From Streptomyces tagetis (GTDB lineage: Bacteria; Actinomycetota; Actinomycetes; Streptomycetales; Streptomycetaceae), in assembly GCF_018069565.1 (NCBI RefSeq), contig NZ_JAGPNL010000004.1, positions 372,001 through 436,000 of the forward strand: 64,000 nt of DNA, read 5' to 3'. Positions 42,034 through 50,657 of the stretch are shown here, piece by piece. The position numbers and the translations under genes are program-made. How positions within the stretch are numbered: position 1 is the stretch's first letter; every line of letters starts with the position of its first letter. The notes beneath the pieces are model-generated. The model was given only the letters and a program-made list of their open reading frames with translations. It was not told the DNA's origin and ran no database searches.

Positions 42034-42541
42034 CACCGGGCACCCCACCGGGACGAGGGCACGACAGCCCCGGCCTGCCCCGCACCCGCGACCGGGGCGT
42101 ACCGCCTGCCGGCGGGGGCGGAGGGCGCGGGGGCGGAGGGGCGCACCGCGGCGAAAGACACCGAGGCGGGGGCCGTAGGCGCGGCGGCGCCAGGGCCCGC
42201 GGCGCCCCGCCTCCACCCGCCGCAGGGGCCGGGGGACACGGGGGCGCCGAGGCGCACGTGCCGCGCCCTCCGCCCCGCCCGGGAGCCAGGGGGCACGGCG
42301 GCTCCGGGGCCCGCGGTCCGTAAGCCCCGCCGGGCGGGAGCAGCGGGCCTCACCACGGCACCAGGGCCCCCGGCCCGCACATCGCGCCCCGCGGCGAGGC
42401 CGGGAAGCACGGCGCCGCCGGAGAGCGCGGCATGCGGCTCCCGCGCCCGCGCGTGTGCCGTGTGCGCCCCCGGTAGGGCGGTCTCCGGCGGACGCCGGTC
42501 CTCCCCGGCCGCCGTCGGACCCGGACGCGCGGCTGGCCGCG
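42034..42541. other. low-complexity gap between the two HD-domain genes
   Basis: About 508 bases of extreme G/C content with several frames open on both strands, all giving Ala/Gly/Pro/Arg-rich protein without motifs. I see no gene, promoter or RNA I can support. A very long but meaningless open frame on the + strand runs through it. Confidence 0.55.
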
Positions 42542-43909
42542 TCACCGGGTGCCCCGTCCGACGCTGTCGCGGGCGGCGGGGTCCTCCTGTCCGGCCTCCG
42601 GCGAGGGCACGGCGGTGACGGGAGCGGACGAGGCGGGGGCGGCGGGCGTGACCGCGTCGGAGGTGACCGCGGGCTGCCAGCCGTGGCTGCCCAGGGCGCG
42701 GACGAGGGCGCCGACCATGCGCGGGTCGAACTGCGAGCCCGCGCACCGCTGGAGCTCCTCGACGGCGGCGGAGACCGGGCGGGCCCGGCGGTAGGAGCGG
42801 GTGGAGGTCATCGCGTCGAAGGCGTCGGCGACGGCGACCACCCGGGCCGACTCGGGGATCTGGCCGCCGGCCAGCCCGTAGGGGTAGCCGCTGCCGTCGA
42901 GGCGCTCGTGGTGGTGGAGGACGGCGGCGCGCGCCTCGCCCAGGAAGCGGATGCCGCGCACCATCTCGTGGCCGTACTCGGGGTGCAGTTCGATCACGCG
43001 CCGCTCCTCGGGCGTCAGCGGCCCCTCCTTGCGCAGCAGCCGGGTCGGCACGCCGAGCTTGCCCACGTCGTGCAGGATGCCGGCGAAGCGGAGCGTCTCG
43101 ACCCGCTCGGCGTCCATGCCCAGTTCGCGGGCGATCATCATCGAGGCGCGGCCGACCCGCTCGCTGTGGCCGCGGGTGTAGCCGTCCTTGAGGTCGACGG
43201 CCTGCACCAGGGCGCGGATGGTGGCCTGGTGGGCGGCGCGCTCCCGGTCGTACTGGGCGAAGGCCCACCACGAGACCCACATCGGCGGCAGCACCAGCAG
43301 CGCGGCGACGGGACCGTACGGGCTGTGCCACAGGACGGCCATCATCAGCGCGGCGAGCCCGTGCACGGTGATCGGGGCGAGCGAGCGGAGGAAGTGCCCC
43401 CGCCAGGCCCGCCGGGCAGGGACCCGCTCGGCCAGCGCGAGGATGCCGCCGTCGAGGAGCGTCAGCACCAGGCAGAAGGCGAGGACGGCGGCACCGGCCG
43501 GCAGCAGCGCGTACGGGAAGCGGGGGCCGAGGACGGCGTCCTGACCGCCGAGCAGGTCGTGGGTCCGGGCGGCGGCGCGGACGGCGAGGACGAGTTGCGC
43601 GGCCCGCCAGACGCGGCGCAGCCGGGAGTCCCGCCCGGCCGGGGACTCCGCCGGGGCGAGCAGCGCGCCGGGCAGCGCCACGAAGGCGGCGGCGGGCGGC
43701 GGCAGCAGGAAGGCGCCGGTGAGCAGGATGGGGTAGCAGGTGCCGACGGCGCGGGAGCGGGCGATCCGCTCGCCGCCCGCGTAGAGCCCGGCGAGCAGCA
43801 GCACGGCCCACCCGTGGGGGTGGGCCAGGGGCAGCGGGCAGAGGCAGAGCAGGGCGGCGAGGACGGCACCGGCGACGTAGACACGTGCCCGTGCCGGTAC
43901 CACGTCCAT
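42542..43909 (-). CDS. membrane HD-GYP protein, putative c-di-GMP phosphodiesterase
   Basis: A 455-residue protein with about six or seven N-terminal membrane segments (10-215) and a complete HD-GYP domain (about 225-410). The motifs are canonical: DGYTRGHSERV, the metal-binding His280-Asp281 in FAGILHDVGKLG, ELHPEYGHEM, HHERLDGSGYPYGL (333-346) and VADAFDAMTSTRSYR. It should hydrolyse c-di-GMP, the signal that controls BldD and development in Streptomyces. The C-terminus is a Pro/Ala/Ser-rich tail. ATG at 43909 follows GGGAGGGG. The second, degenerate HD gene follows downstream. Confidence 0.9.
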   Translation of the reverse strand: MDVVPARARVYVAGAVLAALLCLCPLPLAHPHGWAVLLLAGLYAGGERIARSRAVGTCYPILLTGAFLLPPPAAAFVALPGALLAPAESPAGRDSRLRRVWRAAQLVLAVRAAARTHDLLGGQDAVLGPRFPYALLPAGAAVLAFCLVLTLLDGGILALAERVPARRAWRGHFLRSLAPITVHGLAALMMAVLWHSPYGPVAALLVLPPMWVSWWAFAQYDRERAAHQATIRALVQAVDLKDGYTRGHSERVGRASMMIARELGMDAERVETLRFAGILHDVGKLGVPTRLLRKEGPLTPEERRVIELHPEYGHEMVRGIRFLGEARAAVLHHHERLDGSGYPYGLAGGQIPESARVVAVADAFDAMTSTRSYRRARPVSAAVEELQRCAGSQFDPRMVGALVRALGSHGWQPAVTSDAVTPAAPASSAPVTAVPSPEAGQEDPAARDSVGRGTR

Positions 43910-44029
43910 GTGCCCCTCCCCCGGCCATGTCTGTCAGGCTCGGAGCCTAGGACGGCAGGGGGGTGGCGTGGGCCGATAAGCCTCGGATTAGCACGGACGA
44001 GTGATGGGCCCGCCGGAGGCGACGCGCGG

Positions 44030-44049
44030 GCCCCCGGGGTACCGGGGGC
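44030..44049 (-). terminator. hairpin downstream of rsrA
   Basis: GCCCCCGG (44030-44037) pairs with CCGGGGGC (44042-44049), 28 bases beyond the rsrA stop. No U tract. Confidence 0.6.
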
Positions 44050-44077
44050 GAGGGGCGCGGCGGGGCCGGGGTCCGGC

Positions 44078-44389
44078 TCAGGACTCCTGGGGAGCCGGCG
44101 GCGCGGCGGTGACGTCGTGCTCGGGCACGGACTGGCCCGAGCGGATCAGGTCGATGCGGCCCATGACCTTGGCGCGCAGGTCGCCCGGCACGTCGTCCTG
44201 GCCGCAGCACCGCTTGACCAGCTTCTTGACGGCCTGCTCCAGCCCGTACTTCTCCAGGCAGGGCGAGCACTCCTCGAAGTGGTGCTCGAACTTCGCGCAG
44301 TCGGAATCCGGCATCTCGCGGTCGAGGAACTCATAGAGATGATCGAGGATTTCGCTGCAATCCGTCTCGTGCGGCTCTCCGCAGCTCAT
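44078..44389 (-). CDS. rsrA: redox-sensing zinc anti-sigma factor RsrA
   Basis: Thiol-disulfide switch that holds SigR inactive until oxidation ejects its zinc. In 103 residues the known switch residues are at exactly the S. coelicolor positions: Cys11, His37, Cys41 and Cys44 (HHFEECSPC), plus CC at 61-62. ATG at 44389 overlaps the sigR stop (ATGA), giving the coupled, roughly equal synthesis expected of a sigma/anti-sigma pair. The Pro/Ala-rich C-terminus (VTAAPPAPQES) is probably disordered. Confidence 0.97.
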   Translation of the reverse strand: MSCGEPHETDCSEILDHLYEFLDREMPDSDCAKFEHHFEECSPCLEKYGLEQAVKKLVKRCCGQDDVPGDLRAKVMGRIDLIRSGQSVPEHDVTAAPPAPQES

Positions 44390-45069
44390 GACCCCGAGCC
44401 TTTCGCTTCGTTCGACTCTCCGGCGCCGGCCGGGACCAGTCCGCGGTCGCGGGCGTAGTCCTCCAGCATCCCGCGGAGCTGACGGCGGCCCCGGTGCAGA
44501 CGGGACATCACCGTACCGATGGGTGTCCCCATGATGTCCGCGATCTCCTTGTACGCAAAGCCCTCCACGTCGGCCAGGTACACGGCGATCCGGAACTCCT
44601 CCGGGATCGCCTGGAGGGCCTCCTTCACGTCCGAGTCGGGCAGGTGGTCGAGCGCCTGCGACTCGGCGGAGCGCAGCCCCGTCGACATGTGCGACTCGGC
44701 CCGCGCGAGCTGCCAGTCCTCGATGTCCTCGGCCGCGCTGCGCTGGGGTTCGCGCTGCTTCTTGCGGTACGAGTTGATGAAGGTGTTGGTGAGAATCCGG
44801 TACAGCCACGCCTTGAGGTTGGTGCCCTCGCGGAACTGGTGGAAGGACGCGTACGCCTTGGCGTAGGTCTCCTGCACCAGGTCCTCCGCGTCGGCAGGGT
44901 TACGCGTCATGCGCAGCGCGGCCGAGTACATCTGGTCGAGGAATTCGAGCGCGTCCCGCTCGAAGCGCGCGCTGCGCTCCGCGGCCGACTCCGCGCCCGT
45001 GCCCCGGCCCTCGGGCTGCTCCGCCTGGCCGTGTTCGGTCCCTGCGTCGGTCCCAGTGACCGGACCCAC
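44386..45069 (-). CDS. sigR: ECF sigma factor SigR (oxidative and thiol stress)
   Basis: ECF sigma factor that switches on the thiol-stress regulon (thioredoxins, mycothiol genes). From GTG at 45069 it is 227 residues, the S. coelicolor length. Region 2 is LDQMYSAALRMTRNPADAEDLVQETYAKAY and region 4 is VYLADVEGFAYKEIADIMGTPIGTVMSRLHRG. The frame is open upstream: an ATG at 45285 with an AGGAGAGGAAG leader site would give a 299-residue form comparable to the unstable SigR' isoform made from the induced transcript. A GGAAT-N18-GTT promoter upstream makes the gene self-activating. Confidence 0.96.
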   Translation of the reverse strand: MGPVTGTDAGTEHGQAEQPEGRGTGAESAAERSARFERDALEFLDQMYSAALRMTRNPADAEDLVQETYAKAYASFHQFREGTNLKAWLYRILTNTFINSYRKKQREPQRSAAEDIEDWQLARAESHMSTGLRSAESQALDHLPDSDVKEALQAIPEEFRIAVYLADVEGFAYKEIADIMGTPIGTVMSRLHRGRRQLRGMLEDYARDRGLVPAGAGESNEAKGSGS

Positions 45070-45343
45070 CTCCTCCAGTGATGTCGTGGAGCCGGAACCG
45101 GTCCCACTCGAATCGGAGGATAGACGACGATCCGGTCCGCCCGCCGCTCGAACGGGGGCGGTCCGGGCCGCGTGGAGCACCGTCCAGTCGAGGCCGGAGC
45201 GGCTGCTCCCGCCCTTCTCGGTTCCCGCCGGGAGCGACCCGTCCACCGGGGACTGCGGGACGGGTGGGCAGAAGGTCGAACCCATGCGGCGGACTTCCTC
45301 TCCTACGGCGTCGGCGCTGATATCAGCTCGGTACATTCGGCAC

Positions 45344-45369
45344 AACAGTGCCGGGGCGCCGGACATTCC
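45344..45369 (-). promoter_or_regulatory. SigR-dependent promoter of sigR
   Basis: On the minus strand GGAAT (45369-45365) and GTT (45346-45344) are separated by exactly 18 bases, a perfect SigR consensus. It lies about 60 bases upstream of the long-form ATG at 45285 and only 8 bases past the stop of the upstream hydrolase gene. Confidence 0.88.
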
Positions 45370-45376
45370 CGGGGCG

Positions 45377-46024
45377 TCACGCCAGTGACCGGGTCCACGC
45401 GGCGACGGCGTCGGTGACGAGGGCGAGGGCCTCGTCCTGGCCGGTTCCGGCCCGTTTGGGGACGGCGAGGCCGTGGTCGGCGGAGGGGACGGCGACCAGG
45501 CGGTGCGCTCCGTCCGGGAACTCCTCCGGGCGGCCGAAGGGGTCCCGGGCACCCTGCACGACGAGGGTGGGCACGCCGGTGCCGAGCAGTTCCCCGGCCC
45601 GGGAGCGTTCGGGCCGGCCCGGCGGGTGCAGCGGGAAGGCGAGCGCGAGGACGGCGCGGGCGCCCAGTTCGGCGGCGGTGCGGCAGGCGACCCGGGCCCC
45701 GGCGCTGCGCCCGCCGGAGATCACCGGCACTCCGGTCGCGGCCAGGGCGGGCCAGATGCCGCGCCAGCCGGTGTCCAGGGTCTTCGGCGCGGGCGCCAGT
45801 CTCCTTCCGGCCACCCTCCAGGGCTGTTCCACCAGGGCGACGGTGACGCCGTGGGCGGGCAGCGCCTCGGCCAGCGCCCGCAGGTCGCGCGCCTCGACGC
45901 CGCTGCCCGCGCCGTGGCCCAGGGCCAGCAGGAGGCGGGGCCGGTCGGCCCGGTGCCAGGTGAGGCGGGCGGTGCCCGCGTCGGTCTCCAGGGTCTGCGT
46001 GGTCCGGCCTGTCGCGTTCGTCAC
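45377..46024 (-). CDS. alpha/beta-hydrolase family protein
   Basis: A 215-residue dienelactone-hydrolase-like protein of unknown substrate. Oxyanion region LGHGAGSGVEARDL, nucleophile elbow SGGRSAGARVA, catalytic Asp in VVQGARDPFG and His in PSADHGLAVP form a full triad. GTG at 46024 starts one base after the TGA of the SRAP gene, so both are in one operon. Its 3' end lies just before the SigR promoter of the next gene on the same strand. Confidence 0.85.
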   Translation of the reverse strand: MTNATGRTTQTLETDAGTARLTWHRADRPRLLLALGHGAGSGVEARDLRALAEALPAHGVTVALVEQPWRVAGRRLAPAPKTLDTGWRGIWPALAATGVPVISGGRSAGARVACRTAAELGARAVLALAFPLHPPGRPERSRAGELLGTGVPTLVVQGARDPFGRPEEFPDGAHRLVAVPSADHGLAVPKRAGTGQDEALALVTDAVAAWTRSLA

Positions 46025-46025
46025 G

Positions 46026-46841
46026 TCAGAAGAGTGTGCCCTCTTCCGGCGCCTCCAGCTCCTTGAGCAGTTCCGGCCCGTTGTTGCGGACGTTGCTGAC
46101 GGCCGTGGGGACCGGGTGGGCGCGCAGCAGCCCGGGGGGCGGCGGGATCAGCAGTCCGGCCAGGTCGCCGGGGTCGGTGCGGGCCGGGTCGAGCCAGTCG
46201 TCCCACCGGTCGGGCGTCAGCATCAGCGGCATCCGGGGGTGGATCTCGGCGAGGGAGCCGGGCCCGTCGGCCGGGGCGGCGGCGAGGGGGGTGTCCTCCG
46301 CCTCGGTGGTGATCACCGCGCACGTCACCCACCAGGCCCGGGGGTGGCCGTCCGGCAGCGTGGGGTCCCGCCAGAACTCGTACAGCCCGGCCATGGCGAA
46401 GACCGAGCCGTCGGCCGGGGTGACGAAGTAGGGCTGCTTGCGGGGCCGTTTGCGGCGCCCCTCGACCTCCAGTTCCCGCTCCTGGCGGCCGGTGACCCAC
46501 TCGTAGTAGCCGTCGGCGGGGAGCAGGCAGCGGCGGGTGGCGAACGCCTGGCGGTAGGACGGCTTCTCGTGGACGGTCTCCGCGCGGGCGTTGATCATCC
46601 GGGCGGCGCCCTCGGGCGTCCTGGACCAGGAGGGCACCAGCCCCCAGCGCAGCCGGCGCAACTGCCGGGCGGGCCGCGGGTCGGGGCTGCCCTTCAGGGG
46701 GCGTTCCAGGACCGCGTAGACCTCCTTGGTCGGGGCCACGTTGTAGTCGGGTTCCAGGGTCTCCTCGGGCTCCCAGGTCTCGATCCCGAAGACTCCCGCG
46801 AGATCCTCGGGTCCGCGACTGGCCGCATACCGTCCGCACAT
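46026..46841 (-). CDS. SRAP-domain abasic-site-processing protein (YedK/HMCES family)
   Basis: Protein that shields abasic sites in single-stranded DNA through a thiazolidine crosslink formed by its N-terminal Cys. The 271-residue product begins MCGRYA, so Cys2 is exposed after Met removal. The other active-site residues are seen in EPDYNVAPTKE (Asn), INARAETVHEKPSYR (Glu) and AEIHPRMPLML (His). ATG at 46841 is fixed by the obligatory Cys2. It is followed after one base by the alpha/beta-hydrolase gene and is divergent from the M50-like gene 102 bases away. Confidence 0.93.
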   Translation of the reverse strand: MCGRYAASRGPEDLAGVFGIETWEPEETLEPDYNVAPTKEVYAVLERPLKGSPDPRPARQLRRLRWGLVPSWSRTPEGAARMINARAETVHEKPSYRQAFATRRCLLPADGYYEWVTGRQERELEVEGRRKRPRKQPYFVTPADGSVFAMAGLYEFWRDPTLPDGHPRAWWVTCAVITTEAEDTPLAAAPADGPGSLAEIHPRMPLMLTPDRWDDWLDPARTDPGDLAGLLIPPPPGLLRAHPVPTAVSNVRNNGPELLKELEAPEEGTLF

Positions 46842-46943
46842 ACGTGCCACACTGCCAGGCCCGTCCCTGTCCCGGCCACCGGCTCCGACAGGCACCCGGC
46901 ACCGCATCCGCCCGTCCGCGCACCCGAGGAGCCCCCACCTCCC

Positions 46944-47666
46944 ATGGACCACCTCGCATCCGCCTCGCTCGCCACCCTCTGGGACGAGGTCTCCGGCACC
47001 CAGCCCGGCCCCGACCTGTGGGTGGTGATCGCGACGCTGGCCGCCGCGGTCGCCGTCGTCGCCTGGCGCGGGAGCTGGCGCGTGGCCCGCAACGCGATCA
47101 CCATCGCGCACGAGGGCGGCCACGGCCTCGTGGCGCTGCTCACCGGGCGCACCCTGACCGGGATCACGCTGCACACCGACACCAGCGGCCTCACGGTCAG
47201 CCGGGGCAAACCGCACGGGATCGGCATGATCCTCACCGCGGTGGCCGGGTACACCGCTCCCCCGCTGCTGGGGCTGGGCGGCGCCGCGCTGCTGGCCTCG
47301 GGCCGGATCACGCTGCTGCTGTGGCTGGCCACGGGGCTGCTGCTGGCCCTGCTGGTGATGGTGCGCAATCCGTACGGGGTGCTGACGGTGCTGGTGAGCG
47401 GGGGCACCTTCGTCCTGGTGTCGTGGCTGACCGGTCCGCAGGTGCAGGCGGCGTTCGCGTACGCGGTGGTGTGGTTCCTGCTGCTCGGCGGGGTGCGGCC
47501 GGCGTTCGAGCTCCAGATCGCGCGGTCCCGGGGCGGCGCGGGCGACTCGGACGCGGACCAGCTCGCCCGGCTGACCCACGCCCCGGCGGCGGTGTGGTTC
47601 CTCCTCTTCCACGTGGTGTCGCTGTGCTCGCTGCTCGGCGGCGGGCGATGGCTGCTGGAGCTGTGA
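46944..47666 (+). CDS. M50B-like membrane metalloprotease
   Basis: A 240-residue integral membrane protein with about five or six hydrophobic segments. HEGGH (56-60) in the second segment is a zinc-protease HExxH motif, as in site-2 proteases, and a later NPYGVLTVLVSGG stretch could supply the third ligand region, although a clear NxxPxxxLDG motif is missing. No PDZ domain. The family is M50B-like (YdaF/YugP-type), role unknown. ATG at 46944 follows GAGGAG. Proteolytic activity is an inference from HExxH alone. Confidence 0.8.
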   Translation: MDHLASASLATLWDEVSGTQPGPDLWVVIATLAAAVAVVAWRGSWRVARNAITIAHEGGHGLVALLTGRTLTGITLHTDTSGLTVSRGKPHGIGMILTAVAGYTAPPLLGLGGAALLASGRITLLLWLATGLLLALLVMVRNPYGVLTVLVSGGTFVLVSWLTGPQVQAAFAYAVVWFLLLGGVRPAFELQIARSRGGAGDSDADQLARLTHAPAAVWFLLFHVVSLCSLLGGGRWLLEL

Positions 47667-47864
47667 GACGCCTCACGAAAGCGCCCGCGCGAGGGCCTCG
47701 GCGAACCCGTCCGGTGGACGGCGGCGGTCCCGTGGCGAGCACACTCGAAAGAGGGGAACGCTCACGCGTATCCGCGCAGTACATCCCAGGTGTTCGCGGT
47801 TCGGTCGGGTTCCGCCAACTTCGATCAAGATCTCCGTTCGTGGGGAGCCACTAAAGTGGGGCCC

Positions 47865-49181
47865 ATGTCCGTGAATTCCGCGCAGTCCGCCCTCTGGCCC
47901 GCTCCCCACGCGAGCGGCGCCGTCGACGCCACCGTTCATGTGCCGGGATCGAAATCGGTCACCAACCGCGCACTGGTGCTGGCCGCCCTCGCATCCGAGC
48001 CCGGCTGGCTGCGCCGCCCGCTGCGCTCGCGCGACACCCTGCTGATGGCCGAGGCGCTGCGCACGCTGGGCATCGAGATCGAGGAGGGCGTCGGCCCGGA
48101 CGGCACCGGCGAGTTCTGGCGGGTCATCCCGGCCGGGCTGCGCGGACCGGCCACCGTCGACGTCGGCAACGCCGGCACGGTGATGCGCTTCCTGCCGCCG
48201 GTGACCACGCTCGCCGACGGCCCCGTCCGCTTCGACGGCGACCCCCGCTCCTACGAGCGCCCCCTGCACGGCGTGATCGACGCGCTGCGCGCCCTCGGCG
48301 CCCGCATCGACGACGACGGGCGCGGCGCCCTGCCGATGACCGTGCACGGCGGCGGCGCCCTGGAGGGCGGCCCGGTCGAGGTCGACGCGTCCTCCTCCTC
48401 ACAGTTCGTGAGCGCCCTGCTGCTCTCCGGCCCGCGCTTCAACCAGGGCGTCGAGGTCCGCCACACCGGCTCGGCACTGCCCTCGATGCCGCACATCCGG
48501 ATGACCGTCGACATGCTGCGCTCGGCCGGCGCCCAGGTGGACACGCCGGAGGCCGGCGGCGAGCCCGACGTCTGGCGGGTCACGCCGGGCGCGCTGCTCG
48601 GCCGCGACCTGACCATCGAGCCGGACCTCTCCAACGCGCAGCCCTTCCTCGCGGCGGCCCTGGTGACCGGCGGCAGGGTCGTCGTCCCGGACTGGCCGCT
48701 GCGCACCACCCAGCCCGGCGACCGGCTCCGCGAGATCTTCACGGAGATGGGCGGCTCCTGCGAACTGACCGACCAGGGCCTGGTCTTCACCGGCACGGGC
48801 ACCGTGCACGGCATCGACGTCGACCTGAGCGAGGTCGGCGAGCTGACCCCCGGCATCGCGGCCGTCGCCGCCCTCGCGGACTCCCCCTCGACCCTGCGCG
48901 GCGTGGCCCACCTGCGCCTGCACGAGACGGACCGCCTGGCCGCGCTGACCAAGGAGATCAACGCGCTGGGCGGCGACGTCACCGAGACCGCCGACGGGCT
49001 GCGCATCCGCCCGCGCCCCCTGCGCGGCGGCGTCTTCCACACCTACGAGGACCACCGCATGGCCACCGCCGGCACGGTCATCGGCCTCGCGGTCGCGGGC
49101 GTGGAGATCGAGAACGTGGCGACGACCGCGAAGACACTGCCCGACTTCCCCGACCTGTGGACCGGGATGCTCGGGGCGTAG
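47865..49181 (+). CDS. aroA: 3-phosphoshikimate 1-carboxyvinyltransferase (EPSP synthase)
   Basis: Shikimate-pathway enzyme joining PEP and shikimate-3-P, 438 residues. Motifs: VPGSKSVTNRALVLAAL (substrate Lys/Ser), GNAGTVMRFLPP (PEP/glyphosate-loop region, G-N-A-G-T), SSSQFVSALLLSG, and RLHETDRL with EDHRMATAG near the end. The glyphosate-loop region has a Pro-Pro after Phe-Leu. ATG at 47865 follows GTGGGG; TAAAGT at 47852-47857 could be a -10 for a near-leaderless transcript. rsgA follows after 12 bases, an operon. Confidence 0.96.
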   Translation: MSVNSAQSALWPAPHASGAVDATVHVPGSKSVTNRALVLAALASEPGWLRRPLRSRDTLLMAEALRTLGIEIEEGVGPDGTGEFWRVIPAGLRGPATVDVGNAGTVMRFLPPVTTLADGPVRFDGDPRSYERPLHGVIDALRALGARIDDDGRGALPMTVHGGGALEGGPVEVDASSSSQFVSALLLSGPRFNQGVEVRHTGSALPSMPHIRMTVDMLRSAGAQVDTPEAGGEPDVWRVTPGALLGRDLTIEPDLSNAQPFLAAALVTGGRVVVPDWPLRTTQPGDRLREIFTEMGGSCELTDQGLVFTGTGTVHGIDVDLSEVGELTPGIAAVAALADSPSTLRGVAHLRLHETDRLAALTKEINALGGDVTETADGLRIRPRPLRGGVFHTYEDHRMATAGTVIGLAVAGVEIENVATTAKTLPDFPDLWTGMLGA

Positions 49182-49193
49182 GGACGGTTCGCC

Positions 49194-50204
49194 ATGCGCC
49201 GCTACGGCAAGCACACCGACGAGGACGACATCCGCACCCGGCCCAGCCGCAGGGGCAACCGGCCGCGCACGCACCTGCGGCCCAAGCACGAGGACGCCTC
49301 CGAGGGGCTCGTGCTCACCGTGGACCGGGGCCGGCTGACCTGCCTCGTCGGGGACCGGGTCGTGATGGCGATGAAGGCCCGCGAACTGGGCCGCAAGGCC
49401 GCGGTCGTGGGCGACCGGGTGGCGCTGGTCGGCGACCTGTCCGGGCGGAAGGACACGCTCGCGCGGATCGTGCGCATCGAGGAGCGCACCTCGGTGCTGC
49501 GCCGCACCGCGGACGACGACGACCCCTACGAGCGCGTCGTCGTCGCCAACGCCGACCAGCTCGCCATCGTCACCGCCCTCGCCGACCCCGAGCCGCGCCC
49601 CCGGCTCATCGACCGCTGCCTGGTCGCGGCCTTCGACGGCGGGCTGACGCCGCTGCTGGTGATGACCAAGTCGGACCTCGCCCCGCCGGAACAACTCCTG
49701 GAGCTGTACGGCGCCTTGGACATCCCCTACGTGGTCACCAGCCGCGAGGGGCTGGCGGACGGGGAGGCCGCCGAGCTGGTCCGCGAGCATCTGGACGGCA
49801 AGGTCACCGCCTTCGTCGGGCACTCGGGCGTCGGCAAGACGACCCTCGTCAACGCGCTGGTGGCCGAGGAACGGCGGCGCAGCACGGGCAAGGTCAACGC
49901 CGTCACCGGGCGCGGCCGGCACACCACGACCTCGGCGCTGGCGCTGCCGCTGCCGGACGGGGGCGGCTGGGTCGTCGACACCCCGGGCGTACGGTCGTTC
50001 GGCCTGGCCCACGTCGACCCGTCCCGGGTCGTCCAGGCTTTCCCCGATCTGGTGCCGGGCACGGCGGACTGCCCGCGCGCGTGCGGCCACGACGAACCGG
50101 AGTGCGCGCTGGACGCGTGGGTCGCCGAGGGACACGCCGACCCGGCGCGGCTGTACTCGCTGCGGCGGCTGCTGGCGACGCGGGAGCGGACGGAAGGCGA
50201 CTGA
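49194..50204 (+). CDS. rsgA: ribosome small-subunit maturation GTPase RsgA
   Basis: Circularly permuted GTPase that checks late 30S assembly, 336 residues. Order: basic N-terminus, OB-fold (about 40-100), then G4 TKSD (158-161) before G1 GHSGVGKTT (209-217) and G3 VDTPGVR, proving the permutation. A C-terminal zinc-finger-like segment has CPRACGHDEPEC. ATG at 49194 is 12 bases after aroA, so the two are co-transcribed. AGGGACGG precedes it. Confidence 0.95.
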   Translation: MRRYGKHTDEDDIRTRPSRRGNRPRTHLRPKHEDASEGLVLTVDRGRLTCLVGDRVVMAMKARELGRKAAVVGDRVALVGDLSGRKDTLARIVRIEERTSVLRRTADDDDPYERVVVANADQLAIVTALADPEPRPRLIDRCLVAAFDGGLTPLLVMTKSDLAPPEQLLELYGALDIPYVVTSREGLADGEAAELVREHLDGKVTAFVGHSGVGKTTLVNALVAEERRRSTGKVNAVTGRGRHTTTSALALPLPDGGGWVVDTPGVRSFGLAHVDPSRVVQAFPDLVPGTADCPRACGHDEPECALDAWVAEGHADPARLYSLRRLLATRERTEGD

Positions 50205-50321
50205 CCTCGCGTGGTTTGCCGTGCCCCGGTACCGGTAAGTGCATAATCGCACCAAGCCGGATGCAAGCCCGAGTAAAACCTGACGAAGCGGTCACGGTAC
50301 GGGGTTACGGGAGGACGACAG

Positions 50322-50645
50322 ATGGCGTGGCTGCTGGTCATCGTGGCCGGGGTGCTCGAAACCGGCTTCGCCGTGTGCCTCAAGCTCTCACACGGCTTCA
50401 CCCGGCTCTGGCCGACCGTCGCCTTCTGCGCCTTCGCGCTGGGCAGTTTCGGCCTGTTGACGCTTTCGCTGAAGAAGCTGGACGTGGGTCCGGCGTACGC
50501 GGTGTGGACGGGTATCGGCGCGGCGGGCACCGCCATCTACGGGATGGTGTTCCTTGGCGACCTGGTCTCCACGCTGAAGATCGTCTCGATCAGCCTGGTC
50601 ATCATCGGCGTGGTGGGCCTGCAACTCTCGGGCTCGACGCACTGA
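50322..50645 (+). CDS. SMR-family exporter, SugE/Gdx (guanidinium) type
   Basis: Small four-helix multidrug-resistance-family protein, 107 residues. Glu13 in AGVLETGFAV is the proton/substrate residue. LKLSHGFTRLWPT and VGPAYAVWTGIGAAGTA are features of the SugE/Gdx branch, which exports guanidinium, rather than of EmrE. A single gene suggests a dual-topology homodimer. ATG at 50322 follows GGGAGGACGACAG. The 117-base leader was inspected for a guanidine riboswitch and none was convincing. It converges on a TetR gene 12 bases away. Confidence 0.88.
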   Translation: MAWLLVIVAGVLETGFAVCLKLSHGFTRLWPTVAFCAFALGSFGLLTLSLKKLDVGPAYAVWTGIGAAGTAIYGMVFLGDLVSTLKIVSISLVIIGVVGLQLSGSTH

Positions 50646-50657
50646 GTTCGGGCGCCC

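Noticed and set aside
39559..42618. A 1019-codon open frame on the + strand
   Set aside because: It runs antisense through three good minus-strand genes, has Gly/Ala/Arg low-complexity translation and no domain; typical shadow in GC-rich DNA.
42033..43928. A 631-codon minus-strand frame joining the two HD genes
   Set aside because: It is out of frame with both HD domains and has no motif; the 455-codon frame carries all HD-GYP residues.
50205..50321. Possible guanidine riboswitch (ykkC, mini-ykkC or guanidine-III) before the Gdx-type SMR gene
   Set aside because: The leader has CTGACGAAGCGG and ACGG-like pieces, but the GCGCCG/CGGCGC pseudoknot of guanidine-III and the twin ACGR hairpins of guanidine-II are not formed. 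A covariance search would be decisive.
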